From: Solen grandis
Lineage: Eukaryota > Mollusca > Bivalvia > Adapedonta > Solenidae
Length of the DNA stretch: 64,000 nt
Direction of reading: 5' to 3'
Assembly (NCBI GenBank): GCA_021229015.1
Contig: CM037783.1
Span: 55,045,311-55,109,310, forward strand
Made by a program: the position numbers and the translations under genes. Below the pieces are notes generated by a model. It was not told the DNA's origin and searched no databases. It saw only the letters and a list, made by a program, of their open reading frames with translations. Shown here one piece after another: positions 11,801-26,800 of this stretch. Each line of letters opens with the position of its first letter. Positions within the stretch are counted from its first letter, which is position 1.

Positions 11801-14800
11801 AAACATATGTCAAATGTTAAGATTTCGTGATGTTCAGAATAAAATAAATCTGGTAAAACTTTTTCATTATTGAAGGGTTCTATATTTATGTGGTGGTAAA
11901 TACATGTATATTTTCTCCCAAATTTGAAAACAAAAAATAATTCTCCATATGTTTTCGAAACTGAGTCTTATTTTTTTAAGACATCATTGTTAACTTGTGT
12001 TGCTCTTAGAGTTAATATGCAATGCACATGTGTGCATGGTTACATACACATGTGTGCATGGTTACATAAAACAATTACTTTCATTCTCATAACTACTAAG
12101 GGTACTTTTGCTTTATGTATGCTTTCTTTTCACAGTGAAAATGCGGACATGATCCCAGACCTGATGGGAGAGAAGCAGCCAGGACAGAGGTTCTTCTGGG
12201 TATTCAGGTAGTGTATGGGTGTGTCTGCAGGGACTACTATGTGGCAGGGACATATAGTTGTATCCATGTCCATCATTTTGAAATAAAACAGTTTTATGAA
12301 CTTTTTTACTGAGCAGATCTTCGTTATTATAAGTTGCAAACCAAGATTTGCATTTTACTTACCTTTGCTCATTTTAAGCTCATCTGTTTTACAAAGAAAA
12401 AAGTGGAAAAACTTTATCCTTGGCCATAACTTCTAAACTACTTAACTGTCTGTCAGTCACTATCACTAGTGGTTTAACAATAGTTTAATAATACCTTGAA
12501 CATTGTGTTTGACAGCGAGCAGAGAAACTTCACAGAGAAGAAATTTCCTGGAGATTCCAACCCCCCACTGCAAGTGCCCCAGTCAAGTGCCTTTGTGGAC
12601 ATCAACAATGATCTCACTGCAGGTAGGGGACAAAGTGGATATTGTATATTGTAGTGTCAAGTTGTTTGTAGTTCAAAAATCGCTTCAGCGTTTCATTTAT
12701 GAGAGCCAGTCAAAGCTTGGTTACTGCATTCTGAAAACCAGTTTGAAAATCTGTTACTGTGTGCTGAAAAATGAAAAAAAGAGGTTGGAGATAAGTTTTT
12801 GTATGCCAAAAACTACTAATTCATCTAGATGGTTCCTTGGTTTGACCATATTTTTTTTTGCACCATGACAATGAAATATCCTTGCTATCAACGGGGGTTC
12901 AAACCCTCAACTTTTAGAGTCACAGTCAAGTATGTTAAAATAGGAACACAGCTCCCTTAGTTGAATTTGTTATTGTCCTCTTCTGTTATACAATAAAAAA
13001 AAATACATATTGAATTTTAATATTATTAATTTGGACAAGTTTTTATTAAACATTGTATGTAAATATTTTCTGTGTTACTGTGTTGTACATGTATCAGTAT
13101 TTTGCAGAGGGTGCACACAACCATGGATTTGGTCAAACTGCATAAATAATTCTGACCAAGTCCTGCCCCAGCAGTCAAGCTGAAGTCCCTATGGTCAGAG
13201 GGGATCCTTGTTTCAAATTATTATATTGTCCATGTTTCCAAGTTGGCAATCTCACCATTGTCTATTGTTTAAAATCCCCTATATCACCCACCATCCCTAT
13301 CCATTCGTTGGTGAGTCAAAACATTAAACATACAAGGTGCTGTGGTCCATTGGTAACATGTCCAACTGCCAATCTGAAGATTGTGGGTTTGAACCCGGTT
13401 TGGGGCAAGAATTTTTCATGTTCTTCCCAGGCTTAAAGTACTTGTGCAACCCAGGAACCAGCTAGAGGGAGTAGTAAGTTGTAAGAACTTGTTTCCCAAT
13501 TGACACAAATAAAAAAATTAAACTGCGGTTTACAGTAACAGTGTAAATTGATGTAATTATCTTTATAAAACAGTCTTGTTAATAATCCTTTTGGATAAAT
13601 TTTTTGACAAATGATTATGCAAATAAAGTTATCACATGATTTTCAGGGACTCATAATTTTCAGAAGGGCCTCCTGAATTTCAGAGCAGGTGATCCATCGG
13701 GATACCAGACTAAAAAGTTAACCCTTTCTCTCATAGAGGAAACCATGAAAAGACCTATGCGAACAACATAAAACCAGATCAGCCTGCGAGTAACTCGCAG
13801 GCTGATCAGGTTTTATGCTGTTCGCTGCTCCTCAGTGGTCTGGAAATGAGGACTTTATAATTAAATTTGGTAAGGTTTAACTGTGGTTTTCTGCAGATCA
13901 GGCTTTATGTGGTACCTATTGAGTGCATCAAAATGAGTCTATATGAGGGAAATGGTTAATTAACTGTCAAACACTGAATCTAAAACATTTATACATATAT
14001 TTGAATAATGAGATAAAGCATGACAGTGTGTGTGCTATGTTACAGATCTGTGCGTAGTGTCAGTCCAGGATGAAGTCATCCAGCTGGAATTCTGGCTCAA
14101 TCAGGTGGGATTTCTTCTATTGATATGCATTCATATTTTATTAAAATTTCACATAATGTTAACACATGAAAGTGAACATAATATTACATTTAATTTTTCA
14201 AATTGTAGCTCTAAGATAAATATTATAAGGTCAACAAGTTCATTATTTTCAATACCAGTCATTTGAAATAGGCTTGTGTGGCCAGGGGTGTAAGTAACTG
14301 CATGGATTATTCAGTATGGCTATGCTTAATATTTCTCAGGTGTGTGTCTTCAGAACCATCTTGGCCCTCTTGTTTTAGTTTTTATTTTCTCTTCCGTGAA
14401 TGCATACAGCATGAACTGTTTTTAATCCAAATAGGTTACTTAATTTTCTTTTTCTAAATTAAGGATGGTAAATTGACAAAATCAGGAGAGAATGTTAAGT
14501 TGCAGTTGGACAAGGTCCCAAAAATTGTAGGACAGTTCACCTTTGCAGATATAGGTAAGTAATGATTAAGTCACAGTATGGAATACAATATTTCACATTA
14601 AGTCAAAATACTTTGTGAAAATAGGCAAAACAAATATGTATATCACCCAAACCATACATTATAAATTATTGGTGGTTAAAGAAAGCTGAAATGCTTTGAT
14701 ACCCTATCTCAGAACAAGATATAACAGACCTTTCCAGTTATTGTAGTTAAAATGATAACCTTTTCTGATTGTCCTTTCAAGACTATGTCAGCTGTTCACA

Positions 14801-17800
14801 AACAGTATCACAAAGCTATATGCTTTTTTATTGTGTCACCTGCTGTAAGCAGAGGTGACACATAGGGATCACTTTTCTGTCATATTTCCCTCTGTCACAC
14901 TTCAGCAGGTGGCACATGTGTCCCAAAGAAAACTCTTTTTAGCTCAACTGAGCACTTGTGCTCAGGGTGAGCTTTTGTGATTGCCTTTTGTCTGTCGTGC
15001 GTCGTCCGTCGTCCTTCGTCAACAATTGCTTCTGAACACTCTAGAGGCCACAGTTTTAGCCCAATCTTCATGAAACTTAGTCAGGATGTTTGTCTATTTG
15101 ATATCTCGGATGAGTTTGAAATTGGGTCATGTGGGGTCAAAAACTAGGTCACCAGGTCAAATCTTAGAAAAACCTTGTGAACACTCTAGAGGCCACAGTT
15201 TTGGCCCAATCTTCATGAAACTTGGCCAGGATGTTTGTCTACATGATATCTCGGATGAGTTTGAAATTGGGTCATGTGGGGTCAAAAACTAGGTCACCAG
15301 GTCAAATCTTAGAAAAACTTTGTGAACACCCTAGAGGCAACAGTTTTGGCCCAATCCTCATGAAACTTGGTCAGGATGTTTGGCTACATGATATTTCGGA
15401 TGAGTTCGAAATATTTGGGTCACGTTGGGTCAAAAACTAAGTCACCAGGTCATATCTTTTAAAAACCTTGTGAACACTCTAGAGGCCACAGTTTTGGCCA
15501 AATCTTCATAAATTTGGCCAGGATGTTTGTCTATATATATCTCGAGAGTTCGAATTGGGTCATGTGGGTCAAAAACTAGGTCAGCAGGTCAAATCTTAGA
15601 AAAACCTTGTGAACACTCTAGGGCCACAGTTTTGGCCAAATCTTCATTAGATTTGGCCAGGATGTTTGTCTATATAATATCTCGGACGAGTTCAGAATTG
15701 GGTCATGTGGGATCAAAAACTAGGTCAGCAGGTCAAATCTTAGAAAAACCTTGTGAACCTTGTGCCACAATTTTAGCCCAATCTTCAGTAGATTTGGTCA
15801 GGATGTTTGTCTAAATGATATATTGGATGAAAAATCTTAGAAAAACCTTGTGAACACTTTAAAGACCACAGTTTTAGACAACCTTAATGTAACTTGATCA
15901 GAATGTTTGTTTACATCAAATCTCAGATGAATTCAGAACTGGGCAACATAGGGTCAAAAAGTAGGTCACCTGGGCAAATTTTTAAAAAAATCCTGTGAAC
16001 ACTCTGTGAAGGCCTACATTTTTGTCCCAGTGTTCATTAAACTTGATATGAATGATGACTGCATGAATTCCCAGTTGAGTGCAAATTAAGGTAGGATCAA
16101 AATGTAGGTCACTTAGTCAAATGTTAGAAAAACACTTTAGATGCCAGATTTTTTGTCATTATGCCTAACACAGCCATCTTACTCAGGTGAGCGACACAGG
16201 GCCATCTTGGCCCTCTCATTTGTTTAAACCATTTAAACTGTTGATCACACTGTAAATTAGACATCAGAATCGGGAGGTCGTGGGTTCAATCCAGGGCTGT
16301 GACATACCAAAGTCGTAAAAAATAGTACTGGTATACCATAGCTGCCTTGCTTGGTGCTCAGCATATAAGGTTAGTTCCAGGACTGGTTGGTCTAATGTCA
16401 GGATAATGTGACTGGGTGTGGTATCATGCCACATGTCTACAGCATGATACTACAGTGTGACAGCGCTATATATGTCTCAAGTAGATATCAACTCCAAATG
16501 ACTGAAATATTGTCGGTGGGACGTTAATCCCAATAAACAAACAAACAAATTAGACATTTCATTAAACACTAGAAATTGATCTATTTTAAGTACCAGCTAG
16601 ATATACTATTTCGTAAATATAAACTAGATCTGATGATAAAGCCAAAAAATATTTTAAAGTTCATGTTATTAATTCCAGATAAAGCTGTAAGTCATTTAAT
16701 GCCCATGTTTGAATTAGAGTAGACTGACACAAATGTCAAAAGAATTAGATTGAGTGAAGCAGCTGTATTAGAAGTGTTGTGTGTTATATGATATGTAGAT
16801 GGGGATCTGATGACTGACATCCTGGTCCCAGTCTGTTTTGACGAGGAATGTGTCAACAGCTCTATCCTACTGTATCATGGGACTAAGGTAGGTTGGGAAT
16901 GGATAGGGAGAGTGAGGGAACATAAAGTGATTAACACTAGTCTGCCTTGTTGTGTATTATGCTGATATTTATTCCTGAAATATCTTTTTAGCATAGGCTT
17001 GGTCAGTCAGGCTTTTGAAGAAAAGATCGAATGAATCAGTGGAAATTTTTAAAAGAGGGCAGTATTTTGTGGATGATTTTACTCTAGTTAGGATAAAATC
17101 AGTTTATTACAAAATGGCTAAAATTGATCACTAACACCAGCATTAAGTTAAAATTTAATAACCAATATTAATCATATCAATTTACATTCCAAATGTAGTA
17201 ATAACAACTATTTATCAAATCAAATCACATTCCAAGTGTGGTAACAAATATTTATCGAACCAATTCACGTTCCAAGTGTGGCTGTAAAGGTCCTTGATGT
17301 AGCGGAAACCCCCGAAGAAATTATTATTAAAGGAACTAGCTGCGACTCCCCAAGTAATAAATCCAGTAGGGTCCAATCCCTACACTCCCCGTAGGTCCCC
17401 AACTCCTTACATTGGGTCCAATCCCCGGGTCCAACCCGTCACCCCTGGGGTCCAATCCCCATGGCGACTTACAAACCTACCTGGTGGGGTCCAATCCCCA
17501 TGTCAACCTCCTTCACTTCCCTCCATACGGTAGATGTTAAACTCATATGGAGGTGAAGGACCTAGCGTTAGAGTCAGTCACTAGGCCATTTGATCAGACA
17601 GACCCAGCGTTAGATTCAATCACTAGGCTATTTGATCATATAAACTTTAATATACTTCCTAACAGAATGGATCGGTCAGCAGCCAGTTCCTTTCCATAGA
17701 AATGATCCCAAAATTCCTTATTTGACTAAAACAAATGATTTCAATTCCCAAAATTTCTCCGGAATCTTCGCCACACGAACTAGGTTCGCCCCAAAATTCC

Positions 17801-20800
17801 GGCTCTTATTTACAGTATATTGCTTCAAAATTTCTTCTTTCATGGCATATCATAGCAAGTCACACAAAGCTTTTGTCAGTTCTTTTGTATCGTGTTTGTA
17901 AAATCAGTTTATTTTACACATACAAAACACTTAATTCCAGTTTCTGCCTTAACCCTTTCCCTCATAGAGGACACCATGAAAAGACCTATGCGAACAGCAT
18001 AAAACCAGATCAGCCTGCGAGTAACTCGCAGGCTGATCAGGTTTTATGCTGTTCGCTGCTCCTCAGTGTCTGAAATGAGATTTTGTATTAATTTGGTAGG
18101 TTTAACTGTGGTTTTCTGCAGATCAGGCTTTATGTGATACCTATTGAGGGCGTCAAAATGAGTATATATGAGGGAAAGGGTTAAAGGCAACAGCAAAGAT
18201 GTACTCTTTGACTGCAGTGGCAGTGTCAATTTTCATCTTACTATGACAAAAAAACTTAAGGTCATGGTATTTAGTGACTGCTTCTAGGGCAGGTTCAATA
18301 ACCACATTGTTCACTTCAATGCAACAGAGTTATGCTCCTTTTGTGTTAAACAATAGGTGAATACAGTATAATAACTTATAGGTTATATCAGGATGGATGT
18401 TGGTGACATGAAGCCTTTGCATATTTACACCAGTTTTTAAGGATGATCAAAATGATTTTGAAATCTTAAATAGTGTTTAATTTTTGTCTGGATTTCGTTT
18501 ATATCTCTCACATGACACATACATCGCTATGGAAGAGTCCAATATACCATAATTTAAGACGGTGCTTTCTATAAATTGTTCAGGACAAAGCTGTTATAGT
18601 ATGTGCAACTAATGAATCATTCTTCTTATTCTATTTTTCCCTCCTGTTACAGTGGGTGAAACTGCCGGTGGGTCTCCACAGTGGGGACGTGACATGGAAC
18701 TTTATCCCGCCTACCAAGACCCAGGCCCCACCCCACCTCTCCATCCCCATCACACTGAGGGTGGGAGACTTTAATCTGGACGGATATCCAGACCTCCTAG
18801 CTGTACTCGGCAATGCCACAGGGTACTGTGAGACAACTGCCTTGTCACCATATAGTTTTATATGATATAGAAATTACATATTTGTAGAGCTTTTTGTTAA
18901 CATCATTTCATTTAACTCTTTTATTTGCAGCATTATACATTGTTCATTGAGTTTTTAGCTCGACTATTCGAAGAATACGAGAGCTATTGTAGTCACCCTG
19001 GTGTTGGCGTCAGTGTTGGTGTTGCAGCTTTTGGTTAAAGTTTTGCATGCAAGTTACTATCAACCTTATATCTCAATAACCATTTATGGTATTGACTTAA
19101 AAGTTTATAAATATGTTCAGGGGCATCAGACAACCAAAGTAGATAACTCTTGACTGAATTTAATATGAGTTATGGCCCCTTTTTAACTTAGAAATTTTGG
19201 TCCAGGCATGGGATTGATTTGAAAAATCTTTAATATGTTTAGGGGTATCATACTATAAAGGAAGATAACACTTGATGGAATATATTAAAAATTATGACTC
19301 CCTTTTAACTTAGAATTTTGGTTAAATTTTTGCATTCAAGCTACTATCCAGCTTATATCTCAGAAATTGCTTGTGGAATTGACTAGAAAGTTGAGGAGTG
19401 TCTTCAGTGGCATCAGAAAACTAAGGAGGATAACTTTTGGACTGAATTTTATGCAAATTATGGCCCTTTTCTAACTTGGATTTTTGGTTTTGCATGCACT
19501 GTGTTATTGTGCTTATGTCTCAGTAACTAGGCATGGGATTGATTTTAGACATCATAAAGATATTAAGGGGTATCAGACTATCAAGGTATATCATTTTTGA
19601 CTATTATTATGTACAGGGTATGTGAAGGGCAAGAATTGAAATAGATTTCATTTGATTTACCAACAAGCATTTTGAATAGTCGAGCCTGCTGTCCTCTGAC
19701 AGCTCTTGTTATTGGGTAAAGTGTCTACCTGAACTTAAGGGATAAGGATGGAAACATTTCCATTTTTGAATTTGCAGATTCCATGTTAATTTCCATCCAT
19801 TTTGGAGAAAATTTCAGTGATGTGTTGTGCTGGCACATACTTTTTTCATTCCTTTTGAAATTTTTAGGGGGACTTGGTAGTAGATGTTCCTTTTTTATTA
19901 GGAAAACAGAAAACTGAAACTGTTGATGAAAACCTAAATGTCATGTACAATATGTTGATGTTGTGATATGTTGCAGAAGTCTACATACTGCAAGGATATT
20001 GGAAAATGTGGCCTGTAGTGGGGCGTGTGGAGGATTCTCCCGGACATTTGCTGTTGATTTTGACACCATGTTGGAAGGTCCCTCTAATATAGCACTATTG
20101 CCTACCTTCTTTGATTTGTATGAGAATGTAAGTCTCAGGTTTGCTGATATATTTTATATCCACACATAATTATTATAACCCCACTTTGTGAGTTTAAGTT
20201 ATAGTTCAGAATCACCTTTTTCAGATGTCAACAAAACGTTTTTTTGTTAATTATACATCACTCTTGTTTGTGATTAAGATGACAGAAAGATTAATGTGTG
20301 TGAAACTTTCACATAAATAAGCAAAATTAATGCAGAGTAATCAGCAAGTAAATCTATATGCTGTCAAGGCCATGTCAAGGGTTTGGTACAAAACTACAAT
20401 AAGAACGGTAAGGAAGTCGTTACAGTAGTTTTGCACCTTGTCCTCAGTGTGTATTGTTTCACATGCAGGGTATTCTGGACATCCTGGTGAGCAGTGTGGA
20501 CAGCAGTGGCACTGCCAAGATCGGTGTCATGCAGCACAAGTTTGTTGATGATGCCTGCTTCGTCAAGGTCATGGGTAAGTCGGCCCATACCATTTTAAAT
20601 TCCCTCTCAGCTTGATCATGTTTAACATAGGGTACTACACAATTCAGATCAATGCTATTCTATTTCTGCACACTTGTTAATCCCCCGCCGCGAAGCGGGA
20701 GGGGGGTTATAGGAATGCCCTTCGTCCGTCCGTCCGTCCGTCCGTCCGTCCGTCCGTCCGTCAGTCCGTCCGTCCGTCCGTCAGTCCGTCAGTCCGTCCG

Positions 20801-23800
20801 TCCGTCCGTCCGTCCGTCCGTCCGTCCGTCAGTCCGTCCGTCAGTCCGTCAGTGTGTCCGAAACACTTTCGTGTCCGCTCCATATCTCATAAACGCTTGG
20901 ACACATTTTCTTCAAACTTGGCTAAAGTGTTAACCTCATTGAGCTGATGTGCAGAAGGCACGAGGCGGTCACGCTGGCTCAAGGTCAAGGTCATACTTGA
21001 AGGTCAAATGTTATTTTCGTGTCCGCTCCATATCTCATGAACGCTTGGACACATTTTCTTCAAACTTGGCTAAAATGTTAACCTCATTGAGCTGATGTGC
21101 AGAAGGCATGAGGTGGTCACGCTGGCTCAAGGTCAAGGTCATACTTGAAGGTCAAATGTTATTTTCTTGTCCGCACCATATCTCATGAATGCTTGGACAC
21201 ATTTTCTTCAAACTCGGCTAAAATGTTAACCTCATTGAGCTGATGTGCAGAAGGCATGAGTTGGTCATGCTGGCTCAAGGTCAAGGTCATACTTGCAGGT
21301 CAAATGTTATTTTCGTGTCCGCTCCATATCTCATTCAGGAGTGTTCCCCTTGCCTTACACAGACCACTTCTTGACCTGGATTGCACTTCCACAGTGATTT
21401 ATTGTACTCAGTAAATAATAGTATGTCATGTTCACAATCATACAAATTATTTCATGATATATAAAGTTTTTAATTGAGTTACACATGTACTTTGTGGTTA
21501 CCTATCACATCCTATACTTCATTGATGTTCACTTTTTGTACTGTTTCCCATGTAAAACTTGTCAGTAAACTTTTAATATATGTGCCTCCGAATTCTGAAA
21601 TTCATACATGATCTTCTATGTCTGCTACAACCATGCCAGGTTAAGGTGAACATAATCCTATGACCAAACAAATTCTAATATTTGGCCAGCGGCGGGGGAT
21701 ATAGCTGTCCTTTGGACTGCCTTGTTTATGTTTAATATTTACGCAAATGTATTATGACCATAATTTAACATCAGACTTTTTATAAATAACTACATTTTCT
21801 CCATTATGGCAAGGTCCATTATACATGTAATGCAATATCTAGACTTGAACTCCAAATTTAACATAATAGGGCTGTGAGGTATAATTAATATATTCTGTAT
21901 GGCAGGTTTCTTTTATGAATGGCTTGTAATATATAGTGTATTATTCCAGAAAAAGTCTATTCAGTGTGATCATATTCATACCAGATTAGATGATGATTTC
22001 TGTGATTTTCCCTCCAATTTAAAGATTTGTATGTGAGATGAAGACTGAAGGATGATAACCTTTCAAAGATCATAATGTGATGAGGTATATTTTTCAGTGG
22101 TCAGTGGCCTGTGCAAGTACAACTGTCCAAAGAATAGGGAGGTCAGTATAACACTTTTAAGATCAGAGGAATCAGAACCTTCTGCAGAGAGGGCTGACTG
22201 CCAAATAGTTCCATCTTTCTATTTTTCTATTTGAGCAGTTTCACTGTCAGCCATTCAGTTGAGAAAGGTTGCACACTTTGCACATAGCTTGGACTGATAG
22301 AATTATGAAGTCTGGTCCTGTATAGAGAGACCCTGAGTATACACATAAATACACTTCAGCAGCCTTTGAATTATGACCAGACTCTTATAGAGGACAGTGT
22401 CTCAACCCTCAGGACAAGGTCTGAGTAACCTCATTTTGTGAACATGTATCTCTCCAGTATCCCCAATCCCTGACGTTTATCAGCTGCTTCAAAAAGTGAA
22501 GTGGGGGCTATAGCTCATAGCGCTAGTTTGTACTATTGTAGTGTTTTTAGGTAGATATAGATAAATGTGTATCTGTGTGTCCCTTTGAACTTTTGATACT
22601 AACCCATGTCTTGTATTACAGCCATATGGGGTGAATCAGCATGGGCCGGCAGTCCGCTACAAAACTATGGACCTGAAGGGGGAGCCTCAAACAAGGACAG
22701 GTGAGGCAGACCATACCTTTATCCTAGCTAGACCTCTCCTAAATAAATTAAATTTTCCCTAAAATTAAAAAAAATAAAATATGCTACTTGCATGAGAGTG
22801 TATCAGCTAGAAATTCTTTATTTGATTACTTGATAGAGTTGTTGATCAGCTGTTAATGTCACTAATACTTTCTCTCAGGTGACGTCCATGTTGATCTAGT
22901 ATATATTTATAAAAATAAGTATGGAGGTATAACAAACAATCTCAAGACAATTGGTAGATGACTAATTGTCATTTTTTAGCTCACCTGAGCACGTGTGCTC
23001 AGGATGAGCTTTTAGGATCGATGAATGTCCGTCGTCCGTCCGTCCGTCGTCCACAATTTGTTCGTTTGCACTCTAGCATCTTCATTTTATGAGCAATTAT
23101 CTTCAAACTTTAAAACAATGTTTATGACCATAAAATCTCGGCCAAGTTTGATTATGGCTGATATCGGAACATTAGGTCAGGAGTTATGCCCCTTTTAAAA
23201 TTCAAAAAAGCCAGATTTCACATTGTTTGCACTCTAGCATCTTCATTTCATGAGCAATTACCTTCAAACTTTATATCAATGTTTATAACCATAAAATCAC
23301 GACCAAGTTCGATTATGGCTGATATCGTACCATTAGGTCAGGAGTTATGCCCCTTTTAATATTCAAAAAATGCCATATTTCAAGTTGTTTACACACTAGC
23401 ATCTTCATCTTTTGAGCAATCGTCTTCAAACTTTATGGCAATGCTTATGACCATAAGGTTTCGATTGAGTTCGATTATGGCTGACATTCATCAATTAGGT
23501 CAGGAGTTATGCCCCTTTTAATATTCAAAAAATGCCATATTTCACATTGTTTACACTCTAGCATCTTCATCTTTTGAGCAATCATCTTCAAACTTTATGG
23601 CAATGCTTATGACCATAAGAACTCGATTGAGTTTGATTATGACTGAGATCAGTTGATTAGGTCAGGAGTTAAGCCCCTTTTAATATAAAAAAATGCCAGA
23701 TTACACGTTGTTTACACTCTAGCATCTTCATCTTTTGAGCAATCATCTTCAAACTTTATTACAATGTTTATGACCATAAGGTCTTGATTGAGTTCAATTA

Positions 23801-26800
23801 ATGCTGAGATCCGTCAATTAGTTCAGAAGTTATGCCCCTTTTAATATAAAAAAAATGCCAGAAATCACTTTGTTTACACTATAGCATCTTCATCTTTTGA
23901 GCAATCATCTTCAAACTTTATGACAATGCTTATGACCATAAGGTCTCGATTGAGTTCGATTATGGCTGAGATCCGTCAATTAGGTCAGGAGTTATGCCCC
24001 TTTTAATATAAAAAAAAGCCATATTTCACGTTGTTTACACTCTAGCATCTTCCTTTTTTTAGCAATCATCTTCAAACTTTATGACATTGTTAATGACCAT
24101 AATGTCTCGATTGAGTTCAATTGTGGCTGAGATGGGTCATTTAGGTCAGGAGTTTTGCCCCTTTTAATACAAAAAATGCAAGATTTCACTTTGTTTATTC
24201 TCTACCAACTTCATTTTTTTAACAATCATTTTTAAACTTTAAGGCAATGTTTATGCCCATAATCTCACAATTGGGTTCAATTATAACTGATATTGACTTG
24301 TAAATTTAGGAGTTATGCCCATTTGACCATAAAAAAAGCCAGATTTCACTTTTACACTCAAGCATCTTTATTTCTTAAGCAATCATCTTTCTCAGGTGAG
24401 CGACCAAGGGCCATCTTGGCCCTCTTGTTTTATTTCTAGGTCGTTGGTTATGTTGATATTGTGTATATTCTGTGCGTGTTGCTTCAGATAGTCTTTTCTC
24501 GTATAAGTTTTAATACATCCCGGGCACAAATATTTTCGTTTCAGTTTGTTGTGGGTTTTTAGGTGTCCGGCAAAATGGGAAACGTTACCTTTAATGAATT
24601 TATTGCAACTTTTGCACTGGAAGAGTTTTGATGAAATTCTGGTGTATGATGATTCTGGTGGTTGAAGTCGGTTCTTATCCATTTTACTGAATCAAATTGA
24701 GTCCCTGGGGGTGTCTTGTCTTGAATAAGTTGATGTATGCTTCTTCAGTTCGTAATCTTATGTTAGTGTTTCTTGCTGTATCCGTGAGAACGGTGACGTC
24801 AGTGTCATGCACAGTGTGGTTATTATTGCCGAAGTGCGTGAAACTGGTTTAACGTTGTTGTTGCTTCTGACGTCATTGATGTGGCTGTAAAGATGTTCCC
24901 TGATGGTGTTACCTGTCTGTCAGATGTATTGATTGCTTCATTTCCAGCATGTAATAATGTATATCAAACTTACCGTTTCACAGTTATATGAACCTCTAAT
25001 TCAGTATACAGAGTTAGTAGATTTACACAGTATTTCTGTTTTGCTGGTCAAGTATATACAACTGAACAATTTTTCTTACAAGAATGGCTACCTTTTTGAC
25101 GTGTCATGAGGCTCATGTCAGACCTAACTAGGAGTTGTCTCAGACTTGGGTTTTTGTTAAGTACTGTTATTATTTTGATGTCTTTGAAAAATGCCGTGTC
25201 AGGGTTTAGGTCTAAGATATGCTTGTTTCTATTGAATATTCTGTTCATATCAGGGTTTGGGGATTATTTGTGATTATAAGAGGAACAATGTCTTTCTTGT
25301 CGGTGTTCTCATTAGGGGTCAGGATAGTTTGTCTGTCTATATTTCTAGCCTTTTTGATGGCCGTTTTTAAAAGTCGACTAGGATATCCTCTGGCTAGTAG
25401 ATTGCTGTGCAATATTTTGGTCTGGTGGTCAAATGTCTCAATGTCAGAACAGATACGTCTTATTCGTAAGTCTTGACTGTATCGGACACTTTTTTTCTGG
25501 TGAATAGGGTGGTATGAGTTAAAATATAAGTACATGTGAGCGTCTGTTGGATTGGAGTAGACTGAGCTGCTGAGGGATCCATCGTCTTTTTTATGAATTG
25601 TGGTATCTAGGAAGTTGGCCGTTGTTTCACTGATGTCCGACATAAACTTGATCTTTGTTTGAAAACTATTTAAGGCAAGAATGAAGGAATCTAATTCTTC
25701 TCTGCTGTGATGCCAAATAGTGAAAATGTCGTCAATGTATCTCCACCACACTAAGGGTTTTAAATGTCTGGTTGCTAAGAAGTTGGTCTCAATTTTGTGC
25801 ATAAATAAGATAGCATAGCTGGGTGCGCATTTGGTTCCCATGGTGGTCCCTGAAGTTTGTTCATAAAACTTTTCATCAAATGTAAAAGCTGTTTTGGTGA
25901 GAATGAAGTGTAGAAATCTGAGAAGTATCCAGGTTTTCGGTTCTGTTTGTGGTCTTTTTTCTAGGGCTTCTTTCGTAGCTAAAATGCCTTCCCTGTGCGG
26001 GATGTTGGTGTACAGGACTGTCACATCAATGGTTATGAGAAAAGAGTTTTTGGGTATTCTTCCTAGGTCTCTAATTTTCAGTAGGAAATCGTTCGTGTCT
26101 TTGATGTATGAAGTTACATTTTGTGCTAAAGGTTGTATATGGTAGTCCACAAATATGGACAATTTTTCGGTGGGTCCACTGCAAGCTGATACTATAGGTC
26201 GGCCTGGGTTATTAGGTTTATGTATTTTAGGTAAGAGGTAAAAGACTGGGGTTCTACAATGTTTAGGAGTAAGGTACTTAATATGTTCTTCATTTATTAG
26301 TTTGTGCTTCGAGAGGTAAGACAGAAAAGAATTGATTTCACAAGTGGCTTTTTTTGTAGAGTCCATGTTGATATGTCTATAAGTATTCGTATCAGATAGC
26401 TGTCGTAGACCTTCATTAATGTAGTCACTTTTGTTGAGGATTACAGTCTGCCTCCTTTATCTGCTGGTTTGATAACTATGTCTGTGTTATTTTTTAAGTT
26501 GTGTAGAGCGTTGAGTTCTTCGTTGGATAGGTTGTATTCTCGTCTGTCGCGGTGTTGGGTATATTTGTGGGCCATGTTTTTGGTTATATTTAAGAATGTA
26601 TTTAGACCGTTTGATTTGCCAGGAGGGGTCCAGCCTGTGCTTAATTTGAATGGGTTACTTGTTCTTTCCTCTTGCTGGTCTATAAAATGAAGTTTGAGTC
26701 GCATTCTTCTTACAAAAAGTAGTAGGTCCTTGTGTAGATCCAGCTTATCGAGGTTCATGGGTGTAGGGCAAAAAGTAAGTCCACGGCTGAGGATCATTTT

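Noticed and set aside
15086..15814. Overlapping plus-strand frames with repeated peptide (ISRMSLKLGHVGSK...)
   Set aside because: They are translations of the tandem unit of a mobile element; frames shift between units and there are no splice sites or start context.
20652..20933. Frame rich in PSVRPSVR
   Set aside because: Translation of the (TCCG)n tract in a Helentron-like element.
20700..24430. CRISPR-like spaced repeats
   Set aside because: Units are contiguous, diverged tandem repeats in an animal genome, without unique spacers or cas genes.
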